The notes under the pieces: generated by a model
Told to the model about the DNA's origin: nothing
Seen by the model: only the letters and a program-made list of their open reading frames with translations
Database searches by the model: none
Source: Clavaria fumosa
Taxonomy: Eukaryota > Basidiomycota > Agaricomycetes > Agaricales > Clavariaceae
Assembly: GCA_951802425.1 (NCBI GenBank)
Contig: OX637796.1
Span: forward strand, 3,720,001-3,784,000
Reading direction: 5' to 3'
Length of the DNA: 64,000 nucleotides
Position numbers and translations under genes: made by a program
In this document: positions 23,274 through 35,623 of the stretch, piece after piece
Position numbering within the stretch: the stretch's first letter is position 1
Layout: each line of letters starts with the position of its first letter

Positions 23274-23389
23274 CACAGCTAGAATTAGGACGCCATGTGT
23301 GCAAAACGGTTCCGCTGTCCATGCCTTTTTTTTGTTCTTATTATGTAAGACGATGAAATTGCTTTCCCGTGAATCGCGTGCAGTACTCC

Positions 23390-26300
23390 ATGACCCATCA
23401 ATTCTCATCCACTGCCCACGAACCAAAGGTTTCAACGCCAGCTGCGACGTCATTTCTAAATGCAGAGTCTTTGGGTATCAAGCTAAGGACGAATGCCGAG
23501 AATGGTGAAGCAAAATTCGACCTGGATGATTTGTTTGCGAGGCACACCATCGCAGAAGTGAAGGCAATTCAGCGACAGTTACGGTCTGTCACCGATTTAT
23601 ATGTAGTTTTTCATGATTTAGTCTGAGTCTTTGGGATCAGAGCGGACGCGGATGCAAAGCAAGAGGAGCTCCGACTTATGGTTGGGTGCGTTCAACCGTT
23701 TGTGCGTGACATCACTAGTTGAGAATGTATCTGAAAGCGCAGAGAACGGTATCGGGACTTGCTGCAAGCATCTTCATCCATAATATCCATTGCGCATTCG
23801 TCCAAACGCGTAGTGGAACTACTGCAGGAGACCAAGGCCGCGATTCTTGCGGAGGAGGACTCCCCCTACACTCAGACACTCTCGTCTGGTGGCGACGGTG
23901 ACGCATCATTACCCTCCTTCCGAAAAACACGATGACTGAGAAGATTGCCAGACTCCCATTTACACACGCTACGGCTTCTCTCGGCGCATATTAAGCTACT
24001 GCTCGACGCACCTGAACATCTCTGGCGCCTCATTGAGACGAAGAAATTCCTCTCTGCTGCGTGGCTGTTTCTGTTGGCGCGACTGATCCATCGCGCTCTT
24101 ACTAGTGATGATGAAGCAGACTCCAACGCCTGGCGTAGCTATGGAATTGTTGTGCTGGTGAGGCTACCTCGTTGGCTGCTTGCGTTATTAAATAACTCGA
24201 TTCGGGCTCAGGAGCAATTTCCGTTGGTGCAACGTCAATGGGACTCAATTTCCCATTTTCGTTCTCAAATTGTGCACAAAGCAACTTTGTCTTTGCGTGA
24301 ATGCGCGTCTACTCCGGAGGTAACGCATATTGGACCTTGCTCGAGGCTGAAATGGACTCACATCTGCTAAGGACGTTTGTGCTGTACTTCTAACACTTCA
24401 TCTTCTGGATTCCCAGCCGCTCACGGAAACTTTATCCGAACTTCTCTCTCAACGCTCCAAAACCGTCCATGCAATTCTTTCACGATCTTCTAATCGCCAG
24501 ACGAACGGATACCCACCAGAAATCGACCCAAAGACAAATGCCGCTTTTCGTCGCACTACCGTCAGGAATGTGAGACGAATGTGCCTAACAGCTCTGGAAT
24601 CAATATGTTCGACAGTATCCACTTGCAGAAGTATCTTTGAACTGCCTACACCTACCGAGCGATCTTTGATTGCCCGGATCTTGGGACGCATGCAGTCCGA
24701 CGATGTACAATCGCCAGGGGTAGGGAGCACTCCAGCGTCTGAGCTTGAGATGACAACACAGTCTCTTCTTGCTAGTCTGCCGTCATCGAATCACTATTTC
24801 ATCTTGCCTCCTGACCTCAGAAACTACAAACCATACGTGGAACTTGATTCCCCGTCTTCTTTTATGCCTCGCGACATTCTTAGTCAGAAACTGGGCGATT
24901 GGTTCAACAAGTCGACCAATAGCCTACAAAACGCTGTGGAGCGGTGGATTGCCGACCTACAGTCGGTGAAGGAAGTTTGGGATGCCAGGTCGTCTGTTCG
25001 AAATCGTGTTCACGCCGCCACGGGCCTCACAGATGCGGAGAAGGGTCGCATCAAGTGTGTCTTTGAGGATGCCTGCACGGAACGGATTCTCGGTGTTTGG
25101 AAACAGTCGCTTTCAAGCGCAGAAAAGGGTTTCAAGGAGCGGTTGCAATCAGCTACCCATCAAGAGTTGACGACAATAATCGGTTCGTCAGTTCATGGCA
25201 CTGGTCTTCGCATAGTAATTCGTGTAAACAGGTGCCTCTGCTCCGGAATTTCTTTTTAATCCGCCACCACTCCCCAGCCTTTCCTCCATTTCTAGTTTGC
25301 CGTTGCCAGCAACGAACACATCTCTTCAAGATTATAGGTCCACTTTACAGAAACAACTCAATGGCCGTACACACTCCTTAGACGAAGTCTTGATGCCTCT
25401 AGAAGTCTGTGCACGCAACTTAAACGAGGATGTGTGTCACGTCTTGCCTGGCCAAGGTGACGACACACGGTACGGGCGTTGCATTATCTGGCCATCCCTC
25501 GCTACTGATTAGTTTTGGCTATCAGGACATTGATCGCCACATTGATTGAGGCGTATCAAACGGATGCAGATTCTCTCTGTACGAATGTGTTAGGCGCAGT
25601 AGCCGCCGCTTCAAGGGCTTGTCCCAAATCGAGTTGTCCCAGTATGTTTGGTTGTGCCTGTGGAGACTTTTGACTGAGCCCGCCTGATAGGAAGGTTTCT
25701 CTTCATGTGGCGCGTTGCTAACATGTTAAATTCATCATCATTTTCGTCACATATTCACTGTAGCGACGAAGTTGCAAATGGTCAGTTTTATAACATCTCC
25801 CTTGTACTTTTGTTGACGATGGCCAGAGTTTCGAAGTCAGACGAAAGCGCTCGAGGAACAAATTATCGGGGAATGGCGTGGACATATCGTTGTCCACCTC
25901 GTGAGCAGATATTACGAAGAGCTACCAATATTACCATCATTCAGTGTGTTCCCGCCCGGCAAGTATCATCTACCGTCCATCGTTACCAGCGGCTGATGAA
26001 ATGCAGCGTTGGCAGCGTCGGCACCTTCTTTGGCCCTTATGAAGACCCTACTCTCTCTCTCAGGCGCGATCCAGGAATTTGGCGTCTTCTCCGATCCATC
26101 ACAACGAACGCAGGTCACTAGCCCGTTGCTTCAAGAATTCATGTCATCTTTACTCAAGAAGATAGAGAGTGTGGCTTACCAATCCATTGCCAAGCAGCTT
26201 TTGTGGGATCTATATACCCTTGATGCAATCGCCAAGCTTTGGGAAGGTGATGGGTGGGAGAACTGCTCAACACTCCTGAGCGGCAAGATCAGTCAGTTAA

Positions 26301-26602
26301 AAATAATAGTGCGTATCTCCTTGGAGTGAACCCGTGATCGGGCTGCTCACAACGTCTACCAGCTTCAAGAGCCGATTGATATTAACCTCGAAACTTGTTC
26401 CGACTACCTGTTCAGATCTCAGATACTGATGGAGGCTTTGTTACCTTCCTCAGTTCAGGGAAGTCTAGCACATCAGAGCGATGAGAAGCTGTCTTCTCTG
26501 CTCCATCATGGATCTTCGTCGGCGAACCTACTGAGTGTGCTAGACATCACAAAACCTGCCCCACGATTTGCCCTCCTGCTGGTGAATACTGAGGTCCAAT
26601 AG
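23390..26602 (+). CDS. COG1: Conserved oligomeric Golgi complex subunit 1 (about 891 aa)
   Basis: Eleven exons join in phase: 23390-23583, 23641-23685, 23743-23897, 23952-24319, 24372-25182, 25232-25469, 25526-25641, 25691-25780, 25827-25943, 26007-26308 and 26363-26602. The N-terminal Vps51/COG1 signature reads DDLFARHTIAEVKAIQRQLR, then ADADAKQEELRLMVGERYRD and LLQASSSIISIAHSSKRVVE. Later blocks are LSAHIKLLLDAPEHLWRLIE, QPLTETLSELLSQRSKTVHA and EFRSQTKALEEQIIGEWRGH. COG1 belongs to the tethering complex for retrograde vesicles at the Golgi. The intron around 25,944-26,006 (GTGTGT...CTGATGAAATGCAG) was chosen because only it restores the frame. Identity is firm; single small exons could shift. 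Confidence 0.82.
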
Positions 26603-26894
26603 TTCACCTTGTTCATTCATACCGCGCGTCTCCAAGAATAGAGTAACTGATGCATCAGAATGATTGGATGCGAGAGAGGATACATCCACGTGACATGTAG
26701 CAATCCATGGCGGTTCAGCAGACCTGGTCACCTTGAGCGAGAATTGACATGTAACGATCTGATTGCATCGTATACTCCCGTGCCATAAGCAAGAGCCATT
26801 CTCCGCCCCACTAACTCGCTGGTCGATACTCATCCACCAAGGGGTGGCTCTCCGACTCCTACCAATCGGAGCGTGGCTCAAGGTTGACGTTGAT

Positions 26895-28372
26895 ATGAGC
26901 GTCGGTGAGTGGCATAGTTAAAAGCGTAGATTTCGAGAGGGCTGACCACGTTTTAGCTGCTGGCAACGATAGCTCTTTTTTTTCAGAACGCGTGGTGGCA
27001 GTGTATATATCCTTCCTGGTAGCTGGAGGATATGTAGGACTGCCACTCGTGGTGCTCACCTTCATATTCTCGAAAAAAATTTCGAGGTCACCAACCACCG
27101 TGAACGTTTGCGTAACCTGGATTTTGTTTGCTGTCTCATTCACTCTCCTGTATGTGCTACTCCTCTTTTGCGTTGACTATTCTGAGTTTCTGCTGTAAGA
27201 ACATTCTCTGGGCAACGCACGAATCCACCACTTGCACTCTGCTTAGTTAGCTCATGCTTGACGCATAGCGCATCAGTCATGTGATATCTCATCTTAATTC
27301 TTTTTGTCGAATTGACCGCCAATTCTTGTTCCAGGTGTGTCGTTTCCAGTTTTATCGTCGTTCTACACGTGAGCCATTCCATCCTTTTGAAGGGCCACCC
27401 CCTCTGATCCGCAAATCAGGCGTGGGGCACCTTGCAGTCATGGAGCGACATGAGTGCGAATCGGCCGCTTGTGATCGCATGTGTGAGCCCTCTTTTTTCA
27501 CCCGTGAATTTCAGATTCTAACACCGTTCTCAAAGCTAATTGCTCCACCATACATTTTTTTTGCGATTTTCTTTATAGCGACAGCTGTGGTGAGCCATGA
27601 ATTGTTTAACTCCACTCATCGGTTAACGGGTTCGTTTCTAGTTTGGCGTTAAGAATCCAGACCTTGTCGTAACTAAGAACGGTCTGTATTGCACGCTGAG
27701 CCGTGGTATTCTGTGAGGGCGATGTCCAGACATATCAAGTACGTCCGCTGATGTGCCTGCAGGACCGATGTTGTGACGCCCGGATTTTGTTCGATCCTCA
27801 TTTGTTTGGCCGTCATTTCTGCAAGTTTGTTGCATCTCCTTTCTTCGTCATGTAGCACGCTCACGCTTCTATCAGCCGCAATAATGATTCAGTACTACCG
27901 CGACTCAGAACGCACAAAGAAGGCTTTTCCTCAGGCATCCAGAGAAAGTTCTGCTGGCTTGTACCTTCGGCTTGTATTGTTCACTCTTTTTTCGCTTTTG
28001 GTCCTAGGGTGGGTCATTTTTCATCAGACCTGTGTGGTCCTCGGTTAATCCGTATATAGAGCATGTATATACATCTTTACGCGCTCAAGCGACTTCCCGG
28101 CTATCATTTGCGCTACTCGTGAGTTCTTGTTTCAGCCATTTTCTGTATGTTGTTGACCTGTTACAGTTCCTTTTGCAGCATTTATCATCTTTGGAACACA
28201 CAAGGTATGTATAATATCTGTCGTGAGACCCTTCGTCTTTTCTGTGCTGTTGAACTGCTTCCAGGACATACTAACCGCCTGGGGCCTTTTGAAAGAGGAA
28301 GATACCGATTCACAAATACTCCCGAGGCTACCAGAAGTGGCTTATCCAGACCGTGCGTCTGTCTTGGCCTAA
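26895..28372 (+). CDS. Probable multi-pass (seven-TM-like) basidiomycete membrane protein
   Basis: An intron-rich gene with only part of the model certain. Exons read: 26895-26904, 26957-27149, 27200-27280, 27335-27368, one starting about 27,517 (ILTPFSKLIAPPYIFFAI), one at about 27,647 (FGVKNPDLVVTKNGLYCTLS), one at about 27,769 (VVTPGFCSILICLAVIS) and a last one ending DILTAWGLLKEE...SVLA with stop at 28372. Hydrophobic segments include VVAVYISFLVAGGYVGLPL, VNVCVTWILFAVSFTLL and YLRLVLFTLFSLLVLG. The order of motifs recalls the large Agaricomycete family of unnamed seven-TM proteins. It is not a recognised pheromone receptor. Intermediate exons between 27,369 and 27,516 are unresolved. Confidence 0.5.
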
Positions 28373-28632
28373 TCAATGTAGCAGAGCCCTTGTTATTGTT
28401 TAAACTATATGCACGGACTTATATCAAAGCCGTTCTCTGATCAGGGCACTCAACCCGACGATAGCGTCGTGCAATCAGCTCTCAAGTATCGGCTGCCAGT
28501 TGTATTAGGTGCTCATTGTAAAATAATCGTTCGATCGAATCCAGATGAGATAACAGTATAAATATCGTAACGGTGAAGTCTGGAGAAGCACAGTAACATC
28601 CTCGGAGCTCAGTTATCAAAGTAGAGACACGA

Positions 28633-29054
28633 CTAAGCCCCTCCGCTACGCCAAAAATGCGTGAGTACGAGTCCGCTAAACATATAAGGTCCACGTACAC
28701 AAGGATGTTATTTCTGATGCGAGAAGACAATGAGCGCCTGGAAATGAGCGAGTTCGGGAAGGACAAACATTGGAATATGGATGAGCTTGACGAGATACCC
28801 AATGAAACCCATAACGGCAAAACCGATTGCGATAGCCTTGGAAATTTGGACGAATTCTATGAACACCGTGAGAGGCGAATTCCACGAGTTAAAGCATTGT
28901 ACACACCTTTCCGTGAAGGCTTCGTGCATCTTGCCATGAACTGCGAACGATATAAGCGGAAGAAGGGGATAAAGACAAGCGAGCAAAGTACTTGGTTCCC
29001 ATCACGAATGAATTGCTGGGGTACATCGACAAGTTCCCTGATTTTGTCAGACAT
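28633..29054 (-). CDS. SSS1: Sec61 gamma subunit of the ER translocon (70 aa)
   Basis: Five short exons join in phase: 28992-29054, 28907-28940, 28769-28856, 28699-28713 and 28633-28645. The product starts [16 protein letters not shown], continues [19 protein letters not shown] and ends with the single TM segment [20 protein letters not shown] plus NNILVGGA. That is the complete Sec61 gamma/Sss1 pattern at the usual length of about 70 residues. It is a tail-anchored subunit of the protein-conducting channel of the ER. The 13-nt last exon and 15-nt fourth exon are unusual but are demanded by the conserved C-terminus. It is divergent from the PPR gene with 228 bp between starts. Confidence 0.9.
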
Positions 29055-29282
29055 TTTTTTACGATTTTGTTCTTGGGTGGACGACGTGGAATTGCTGACG
29101 TTTCGTGCGCGCGCGCAATGTACAATAAAGGTAATATTTTCACACGGCTGCTACATACTTTGTCCAAGGCCACAGTCCTCGTCCTTCCGACTATCCTTGC
29201 AAGAAGTAACGGTGAGAAGCGCGTCAGTTTGCGCGGGTTACAACTTAGCCCTTCCATTCTTTTTACAGCGTGTTTCGTATGA

Positions 29283-31529
29283 ATGTACTCTTGCAGAAGC
29301 TTTCTTCGAGTCGGATGTTCGCGTCAACATTGCCTCCCTCGAAACATCGTGCGATACAACTCTCATACGGAACCGACCTCTACAATATCCCCTGACCTTT
29401 TGAAGCGAATTGAGACTTTCGCTCAGAAGCTCCATTCTCTCGTTCAGAGCAACGACCTTGGGGCAATCCGACAGACCTATCACAATCTAGTCAAGGAGGT
29501 CACGAAAGCCCCGCTTAGTGGCAGGATTACTATCCGAGACGTCATGTCCTCCGATCAATTAAAAGACATACTTGGTGCTCTAAGTCGCTCCGGAAAACCT
29601 ACTCATCTCGCCCTCGCTGGCATGATACTGGCAGACCTTCGCGACGTGTTCGGCGTGGAGCAGACGCCGAACTTCCACACTGTCATTATCAAGAACCTCG
29701 TCGAGCGTGGCAGTCTTGCTTCTGCAAGCCGGTGGATGGTGTTTATGGGCCAGAAGCCAGGTCGCCTTCTCCCCACTCACCATCAATGGCATCTCCTGCT
29801 CCGAACTCATGCAGCACGTGGAGAAATCGACGAACTTTTCAAATGTATAGCACGAATGCCTCGATCAGGAATAATGCCTACTCCTGAAACGTTTGACATA
29901 CTCTGGCATCTTTTGGAGTCAACGTCTGCCCCTGCCCGTCATTTCCACAGTGCCTGTAAGGCCGCCTACAAATTCCGCCTTCCCTTCAGTAAACGTATCC
30001 AGGAGCGCTTATACAATCATTTCGCGAAGCTTGGAGATCTCAAGACAGCATCGAAACTACGGAAGGAGTACAAAGAAATATACGAGATGGATTCATCATC
30101 TATTTCGCCGCCGTCCGCTGTGGCTCTTCCTGAATTGGTTGAAAGGGAGAGAGCAGAAGGTATGAAAGCTGCTATTAAGCGCTTTCTACATCTTCCTCAG
30201 TACGCGGGTACCCCTAGAACTCTAGGAATGGCAGCCTTGCTCGAAAACTCCATCAGCATCAGAACCCTTCGACTACTGGAGGAACGGCTTAAGATTCGAG
30301 CTAAATCAATGCATTGGGCGATTCTCGTTAGGAACACTATCCGTGCCGGAGATGTCATGGCAGCTTATTCTATGCTCAAGACGGCCCACGATTCCGGTAT
30401 ACTGCTAGACTCGCCTATGGCTCATCCCGTCATCAGTGCTCTCTGCCAAACCGCTGTCAAACAACCGAGCGAGGGGGAGATAGACCTCGCTCTCGAGATC
30501 TACAAAATGATGCCTCGTCCCAACTCGTCAATGAACGGAAGCGATCCAGAGCACCAGGTGGGGCCAGATATGGCCATATATAGAGCACTGTTACGCGCGC
30601 TTTCGTCTTCTCCGAACGTGGCTAAATATTATCCAATAGCTTTGGAGCTGGTGCAAACTATGGAGTCGTGCGACATTGCCATGGACCAGCCCATGGTGAT
30701 CGCATCTCTGATGTCCATCGCTATGAGACACTCAGGCAGCTATGAAGAGGCTCTGCATGCGTATGAAAATATATACAAGAACGCGAAGGCGCGCTTGGAC
30801 GAAAAAGGGTTCATCTTCGTATTGAACGTCTTTTGCGAACTGTCGTTCGGTCCAAAATATACCGTACCCCCCCTCACCCTTTATCTCAAGTTGCTTCAGG
30901 ACATGCGGAGCGCCGGGCACGGCGCATCGCACCACGTGTATACCGTTCTTTGGAGGCGCCTCTCATATTTGGCCACGCAGCGACTCGAAGACGATGTATT
31001 CCGTGATGAGCTCATCTCCACCATTCGCGCGAGCCACGACCACCTCACGCTCGACGCGTCCATGACACCCAACACCGCCGTGTGGAACCAGCTGATGGAC
31101 ACGTACCAGCGTGCAGGTGCTTTCCATCAGGCGTACAGGGTATGGGATATGCTCTACATCAGCGGGAAATTCGACGATGTCTCGGTGACCACCATACTGG
31201 ATGCTTGCGGCTATGCTGGGATTGGTGACCTAGCAGACATTATCTGGTGTCAATTGCAGGCGGATAATTATCCCGTCACGGAGAAGAACTGGTTGACATG
31301 GCTCGAGTGCCTCTGTCGGTTGAGGAGATTGGACGACGCGGTGAGAACGTTCTGCAGGGACATGAAAAGATTCGACGGTGCAGCGGTCACAGTGAGGGCG
31401 ATCAGGTTTCTACTGAATTTCGCAGAGCAGCAAGGCCAACAGAAAAAAGTACGAGCGCTCATCCGTCATTCTCTACCAGACGTGTGGAAAAATCTACCAA
31501 AAGAGTTGCGAATGAATGTGACAATATGA
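29283..31529 (+). CDS. Pentatricopeptide-repeat (PPR) protein, probably mitochondrial (748 aa)
   Basis: A single uninterrupted frame, unusual in this intron-rich region. The N-terminus MYSCRSFLRVGCSRQHCLPR is basic and free of acidic residues, as in a mitochondrial targeting peptide. Helical repeats of about 35 residues follow, for example WHLLLRTHAARGEIDELFKC, MAIYRALLRALSSSPNVAKY, WNQLMDTYQRAGAFHQAYRV and WDMLYISGKFDDVSVTTILD. Fungal PPR proteins bind organellar RNA and act in its processing, stability or translation; the specific target cannot be read here. The first ATG of the frame was chosen because the presequence-like segment begins there. Confidence 0.8.
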   Translation: MYSCRSFLRVGCSRQHCLPRNIVRYNSHTEPTSTISPDLLKRIETFAQKLHSLVQSNDLGAIRQTYHNLVKEVTKAPLSGRITIRDVMSSDQLKDILGALSRSGKPTHLALAGMILADLRDVFGVEQTPNFHTVIIKNLVERGSLASASRWMVFMGQKPGRLLPTHHQWHLLLRTHAARGEIDELFKCIARMPRSGIMPTPETFDILWHLLESTSAPARHFHSACKAAYKFRLPFSKRIQERLYNHFAKLGDLKTASKLRKEYKEIYEMDSSSISPPSAVALPELVERERAEGMKAAIKRFLHLPQYAGTPRTLGMAALLENSISIRTLRLLEERLKIRAKSMHWAILVRNTIRAGDVMAAYSMLKTAHDSGILLDSPMAHPVISALCQTAVKQPSEGEIDLALEIYKMMPRPNSSMNGSDPEHQVGPDMAIYRALLRALSSSPNVAKYYPIALELVQTMESCDIAMDQPMVIASLMSIAMRHSGSYEEALHAYENIYKNAKARLDEKGFIFVLNVFCELSFGPKYTVPPLTLYLKLLQDMRSAGHGASHHVYTVLWRRLSYLATQRLEDDVFRDELISTIRASHDHLTLDASMTPNTAVWNQLMDTYQRAGAFHQAYRVWDMLYISGKFDDVSVTTILDACGYAGIGDLADIIWCQLQADNYPVTEKNWLTWLECLCRLRRLDDAVRTFCRDMKRFDGAAVTVRAIRFLLNFAEQQGQQKKVRALIRHSLPDVWKNLPKELRMNVTI

Positions 31530-31797
31530 CAAAGGAAGGCGGGGCTGATGCTGATAATTATCTCTAAAGAGTATGCGCGTGGTTGAGCAGTGCGCAAAAC
31601 GTGGCCAACAGCCATCTAGTGGAATAGGGTGGCTGAGCACAATATGTGAATCTATTTACGAAGAGGATACGGTCTCTTCAACAGTCGGGCAATCGCACTG
31701 GAAGGATGAGTTAGCCTTGCGTAAAATGGCCTTCACGGATTCTTACAATCAAATTCAAATCCCCGTAGGCTGCAAGGATTGGAGTCAGTGAATGGGA

Positions 31798-34222
31798 CTA
31801 CAGCAAGATATCGCATTCACCATCATCGATTCTGGAGACGGATGGCCAAAGCTTGCGTTGGAACAGGAAAGGCATGGGGTAAGCTGCTTTTTGGCGGGAA
31901 TAAGGCCTAGAGCAGCAATGATGGGGTTAGGGATTAGCAAGAATGAGCGTCGAGTCGACAAACCGGTTCCATTCCGTATCTGAGAGCGCAATCATTGAAA
32001 TCGGATGAGGGGCGTTTTTGAGTACGTTGTTGTCCTTCGGCTGCTTCCCAGTTATGATCTCCTCGGCCTCATGACGAATTTCAATCATTGCATCACAGAA
32101 CCTTCGCGTATTAGTCATCCTATGTGAAAATACAGATGACAGCAAGAATACCTGTCGATTTCTTCCAAGGTTTCTGACTCAGTTGGTTCGATAAGCATGC
32201 AAGTGGAAATTGGCCAAGAACATGTCGGCGGGTGGAAGCCGTAGTCCTAGAAGGCGGCATTTAGAACGCAGCGGCATGATGAAGAGAGATTGCTTTCCCA
32301 CCTGCAACCGCTTCGCAAAATCCTTTACCTTTAGCCCAGCAGACTTGTCAAACTCTGCAAGGTCGATCAAGAGTTCATGCGCGACCCTGCCGTTGCTATT
32401 CTTGAATCGCAGACTATAATGACTGGAGAGTCGATGAGCCATGTAATTCGCGTTCAGCAGAGCAATCTTGGATGCGTCCGTCAGGCCTTGCCCGCCGAGC
32501 ATTTTGATGTACGCCCAGGATATCAAGAGGATGGAAGCGCTGCCGTAAGGCGCCGCTGACACGGCGTCGATACCTTGCTTTCCACCAGTGGCTATCACAG
32601 GATGGCTTGGCAAGAACGGCGCGAGGTGCTCAGCAACGCAAATAGGTCTGAAGATGCATCTTAGGACAGAACTGAAGATGAGACAAGGGATTACTTGCCC
32701 GACACCGGGGCCACCACCGCCATGAGGACTATAACGAGAGACATGAGAGAACTATGAGTTGTGACTGGGAGAGGGAGCTCACATGGAAAAAGTTTTGTGC
32801 AGGTTCAAGTGACAAACGTCACCTCCGCAGGTCGCAGGATTGGTCAGGCCAATTTGAGCATTGAGATTTGCGCCTGAATGGGGATGAGCTCTGGGAAAGA
32901 GTTAACGATAGAACACATGCTCACCATCGAGGTAGACTTGGCCTCCATATTCATGCGTGATCCTGCATGCCTGGACCTCCGGCGTTGGCAACATTGCCTG
33001 ACTCAATTATGAAAATACACACCTCTTGTACACCCTCTTCGAAGACGCCAAAAGTGGAGGGATATGTGATCTGATTCTTTGTGAGGTATATTTTTGACAC
33101 ACAGATCAAGACAGACCATGAAGGCGGCAAGCTGATCTTTATGTTTCTCTGCCTTGGATCTGAGGTCTTCAAGGTCGAGATTGCCGTCTGCAAGTGTCTT
33201 CACAGGGACAACTTTAAAACCAGCCATGACGGCAGACTAATGAAAGAACCGTTAACCAGAATACCAAACCGGGACGATGCTGAGCCGCCGGGAGCACGTG
33301 TAAACTCACTGCTGGGTTGGTGCCATGGGCGCTATAGGGTATGAGACAGACGTCTCGATGGCCTTGTCCTCGGGCCTCGTGATAGGCACGGATTACGAAA
33401 AGTCCAGCGTATTCGCCAGCGGCGCCAGAGTTGGGCTGCAACGAGCATGCATGGAAGCCCGTGATTCTGCACAGATCGTGCTCGAGTTCCTGTGAGATTC
33501 AACAAGGCCTCAGATGTCAGGCATTTTGAGTGGGAAAGAAGAGCGGAATCGATACCTTGATGATCTGGGCGTAACCCTGCACCTGATCCACGGGCACGAA
33601 CGGATGGACGCTACTAAACTCAGGCCATGTCACGGGTATCATGCTACTGGTGCTGTTGAGCTTCATCGTGCAGCTTCCCAAGGGGATCATGGCATGGCCA
33701 AGACCCAAATCTTTCGACACCAGCTCAGTCATGTAGCGAAGCATCTCCGTCTCTGAGTGGTGCTTATTGAAGACCGGATGAGGAAGATATTCAGATGTCC
33801 GATGGAGACTGGGAGGGATAACAGGGCTCTCGATCGCGACGAGGTTCGATGCGGAGATAAGAGTGGATGATGAGGCGGACGCAAAGACATTGATGAGTGA
33901 CACTAGCTCCTCGGTAGAGACGCTTTCGTCCAGAGTCACACCGACATGCTTGGAATCCACGTCTCGGAGATTGATACCCTTCGAGCGTGAGGCTGCATGC
34001 ACAGCACCTGCGGTGTTCGCCGCATCCGACACGTCAATCGTCAGAGTGTCGAAGAACTCGGAGTTTGTTGAAACGTAACCGAAGCGTTCGATGGACGATT
34101 TTAGGACCTGAGTGAAACCGTGGACCTTTGTCGCGATACGCTTCAGACCGGCAGGGCCATGATAGACAGCATACATGGCAGCCATGTTAGCGAGAAGAGC
34201 CTGACTAGTGCAGATATTGCTC

Positions 34223-34256
<34 letters not shown>

Positions 34257-35500
34257 CTAGTACCATTCCTCAGTTACATCCGAGAGCAGGTTAGGACGAA
34301 TTGAAGACTCACTTTGGAGCGCCAGACGATATGCGGGATTTCCGGCGCTGTCGCGGCTACGGCCAATCAGACGGCCAGGCATCCTTCGCTTGAGCTTCTC
34401 AGTAACAGCAAAGAACGCGGCATGAGGACCCCCGTAACCCATTGGGACGCCAAACCGCGCAGAGTTGCCCAAGACAATATCAGCCCCCCACTCGCCGGGT
34501 GGCTTCAGCATCGTCAACGACAGGAGGTCCGTTGCGCAGACAAGCAACCCTCCTGCGGAATGTATAGACTCTGCCAAACTACCAAAATCCTTGATGGACC
34601 CGTTCACATCTGGGTATTGGACCAAAACGCCACAGAGATCCGCACGCATAGCGGTGAGTTTCAAAAGAGAATGCGCGTCGCCCACGAGCAGCTGAATACC
34701 GAATCCTTTTGCCCTGGTTCGCAAGACGGCCAGAGTTTGAGGAGACACGCCGTGGTCAACGAAAAAAGTCTGCTTTCGGCCTGATGCGGTGTAGGCCATG
34801 ACCATGCCTTCGGCAGCTGCGGTCGCTTCATCAAGAAGAGACGCATTGGCAATGTCCATGGACGTCAGCGAAGAGACCATTGTCTGATAATTGACCAGGG
34901 ATTCTAGCCGCCCTATCGTCCCCACGTTAAAGCACGATAAGAGAAAGGTGGAAAGGAATACACACCTTGCGCAATCTCAGGTTGGTAGGGCGTGTAAGGG
35001 GTATACCAGGCAGGATTCTCTATGAGCTGTAGCATAATCAGACAAAGTGCTCGACGTGTTTTTGTGATGTGCTGGTCACTGACATTACGCAAAATGACGG
35101 GTGGCACGACGGCGTTGTGGTACCCCATACCAATGTAACTCCTGAATGGCTTGTTACGCGCACCTAGTTCCCTGGCTCGAGAGTTGAGCTCGCGCTCGCT
35201 AAGGGGAGGTATGGAGGCATTGCACACGGAATTCGCGGGCACGCGAATTTGTGAGGGTAGGGCGGCGTTGACGAAATCGTCCATGGAGTCATATCCGACC
35301 TTCGAGAGCATCAAGGAGACCTCATGGTCATCAGGGCCTATGTGACGCTCTGAGAAGGTGTCCAAAGGATCGAACAACGACTTTGCTGGTCGTATGGAAG
35401 CGAGACATCGCGTCTGGACTGCAAGACGGAGACGACTGACTAGCAGAGGAGACGGACGCGACCTTTGCTGAAGGTTGACAGCAGAGCGCACCAGAATCAT
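31798..35500 (-). CDS. GCV2: Glycine dehydrogenase (decarboxylating), P protein of the glycine cleavage system (993 aa)
   Basis: Fourteen exons close in phase: 35084-35500, 34966-35026, 34313-34912, 33556-34256, 33310-33489, 33117-33236, 33023-33070, 32925-32970, 32783-32873, 32699-32728, 32302-32647, 32152-32246, 31964-32101 and 31798-31906. An Arg-rich presequence ([20 protein letters not shown]) points to mitochondria. Family blocks include [71 protein letters not shown] and the PLP-lysine motif NLHKTF followed by a glycine-rich loop ([12 protein letters not shown]). The enzyme decarboxylates glycine and passes the aminomethyl group to the H protein. The intron after exon 10 must be GC-AG (GG|GCAAGT) to keep frame. 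The length matches the family. Confidence 0.93.
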
Positions 35501-35623
35501 GAGAGATTCAACGAGCTCTAGCGTATCAACGAAAAGGAACGATAACGGCTACTCCGAAGTGCCAAGCGACTCCGTCCGTTACGTAGATTTGTTGGGAACG
35601 AGGAAAATTGTTCACCGAGCCAT

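Noticed and set aside
26540..27143. Minus-strand gene after COG1
   Set aside because: The frames overlap the COG1 end and the first exons of the membrane protein, which have better splice and hydrophobicity support on the plus strand.
26895..28372. Pheromone receptor (STE3-like) identity for the multi-TM gene
   Set aside because: No STE3 motif pattern is seen; the segments recall an unnamed seven-TM basidiomycete family instead.
28657..29403. 248-codon plus-strand frame over the Sec61 gamma gene
   Set aside because: It is the antisense of Sec61 gamma exons and introns; the minus strand gives a complete conserved protein.
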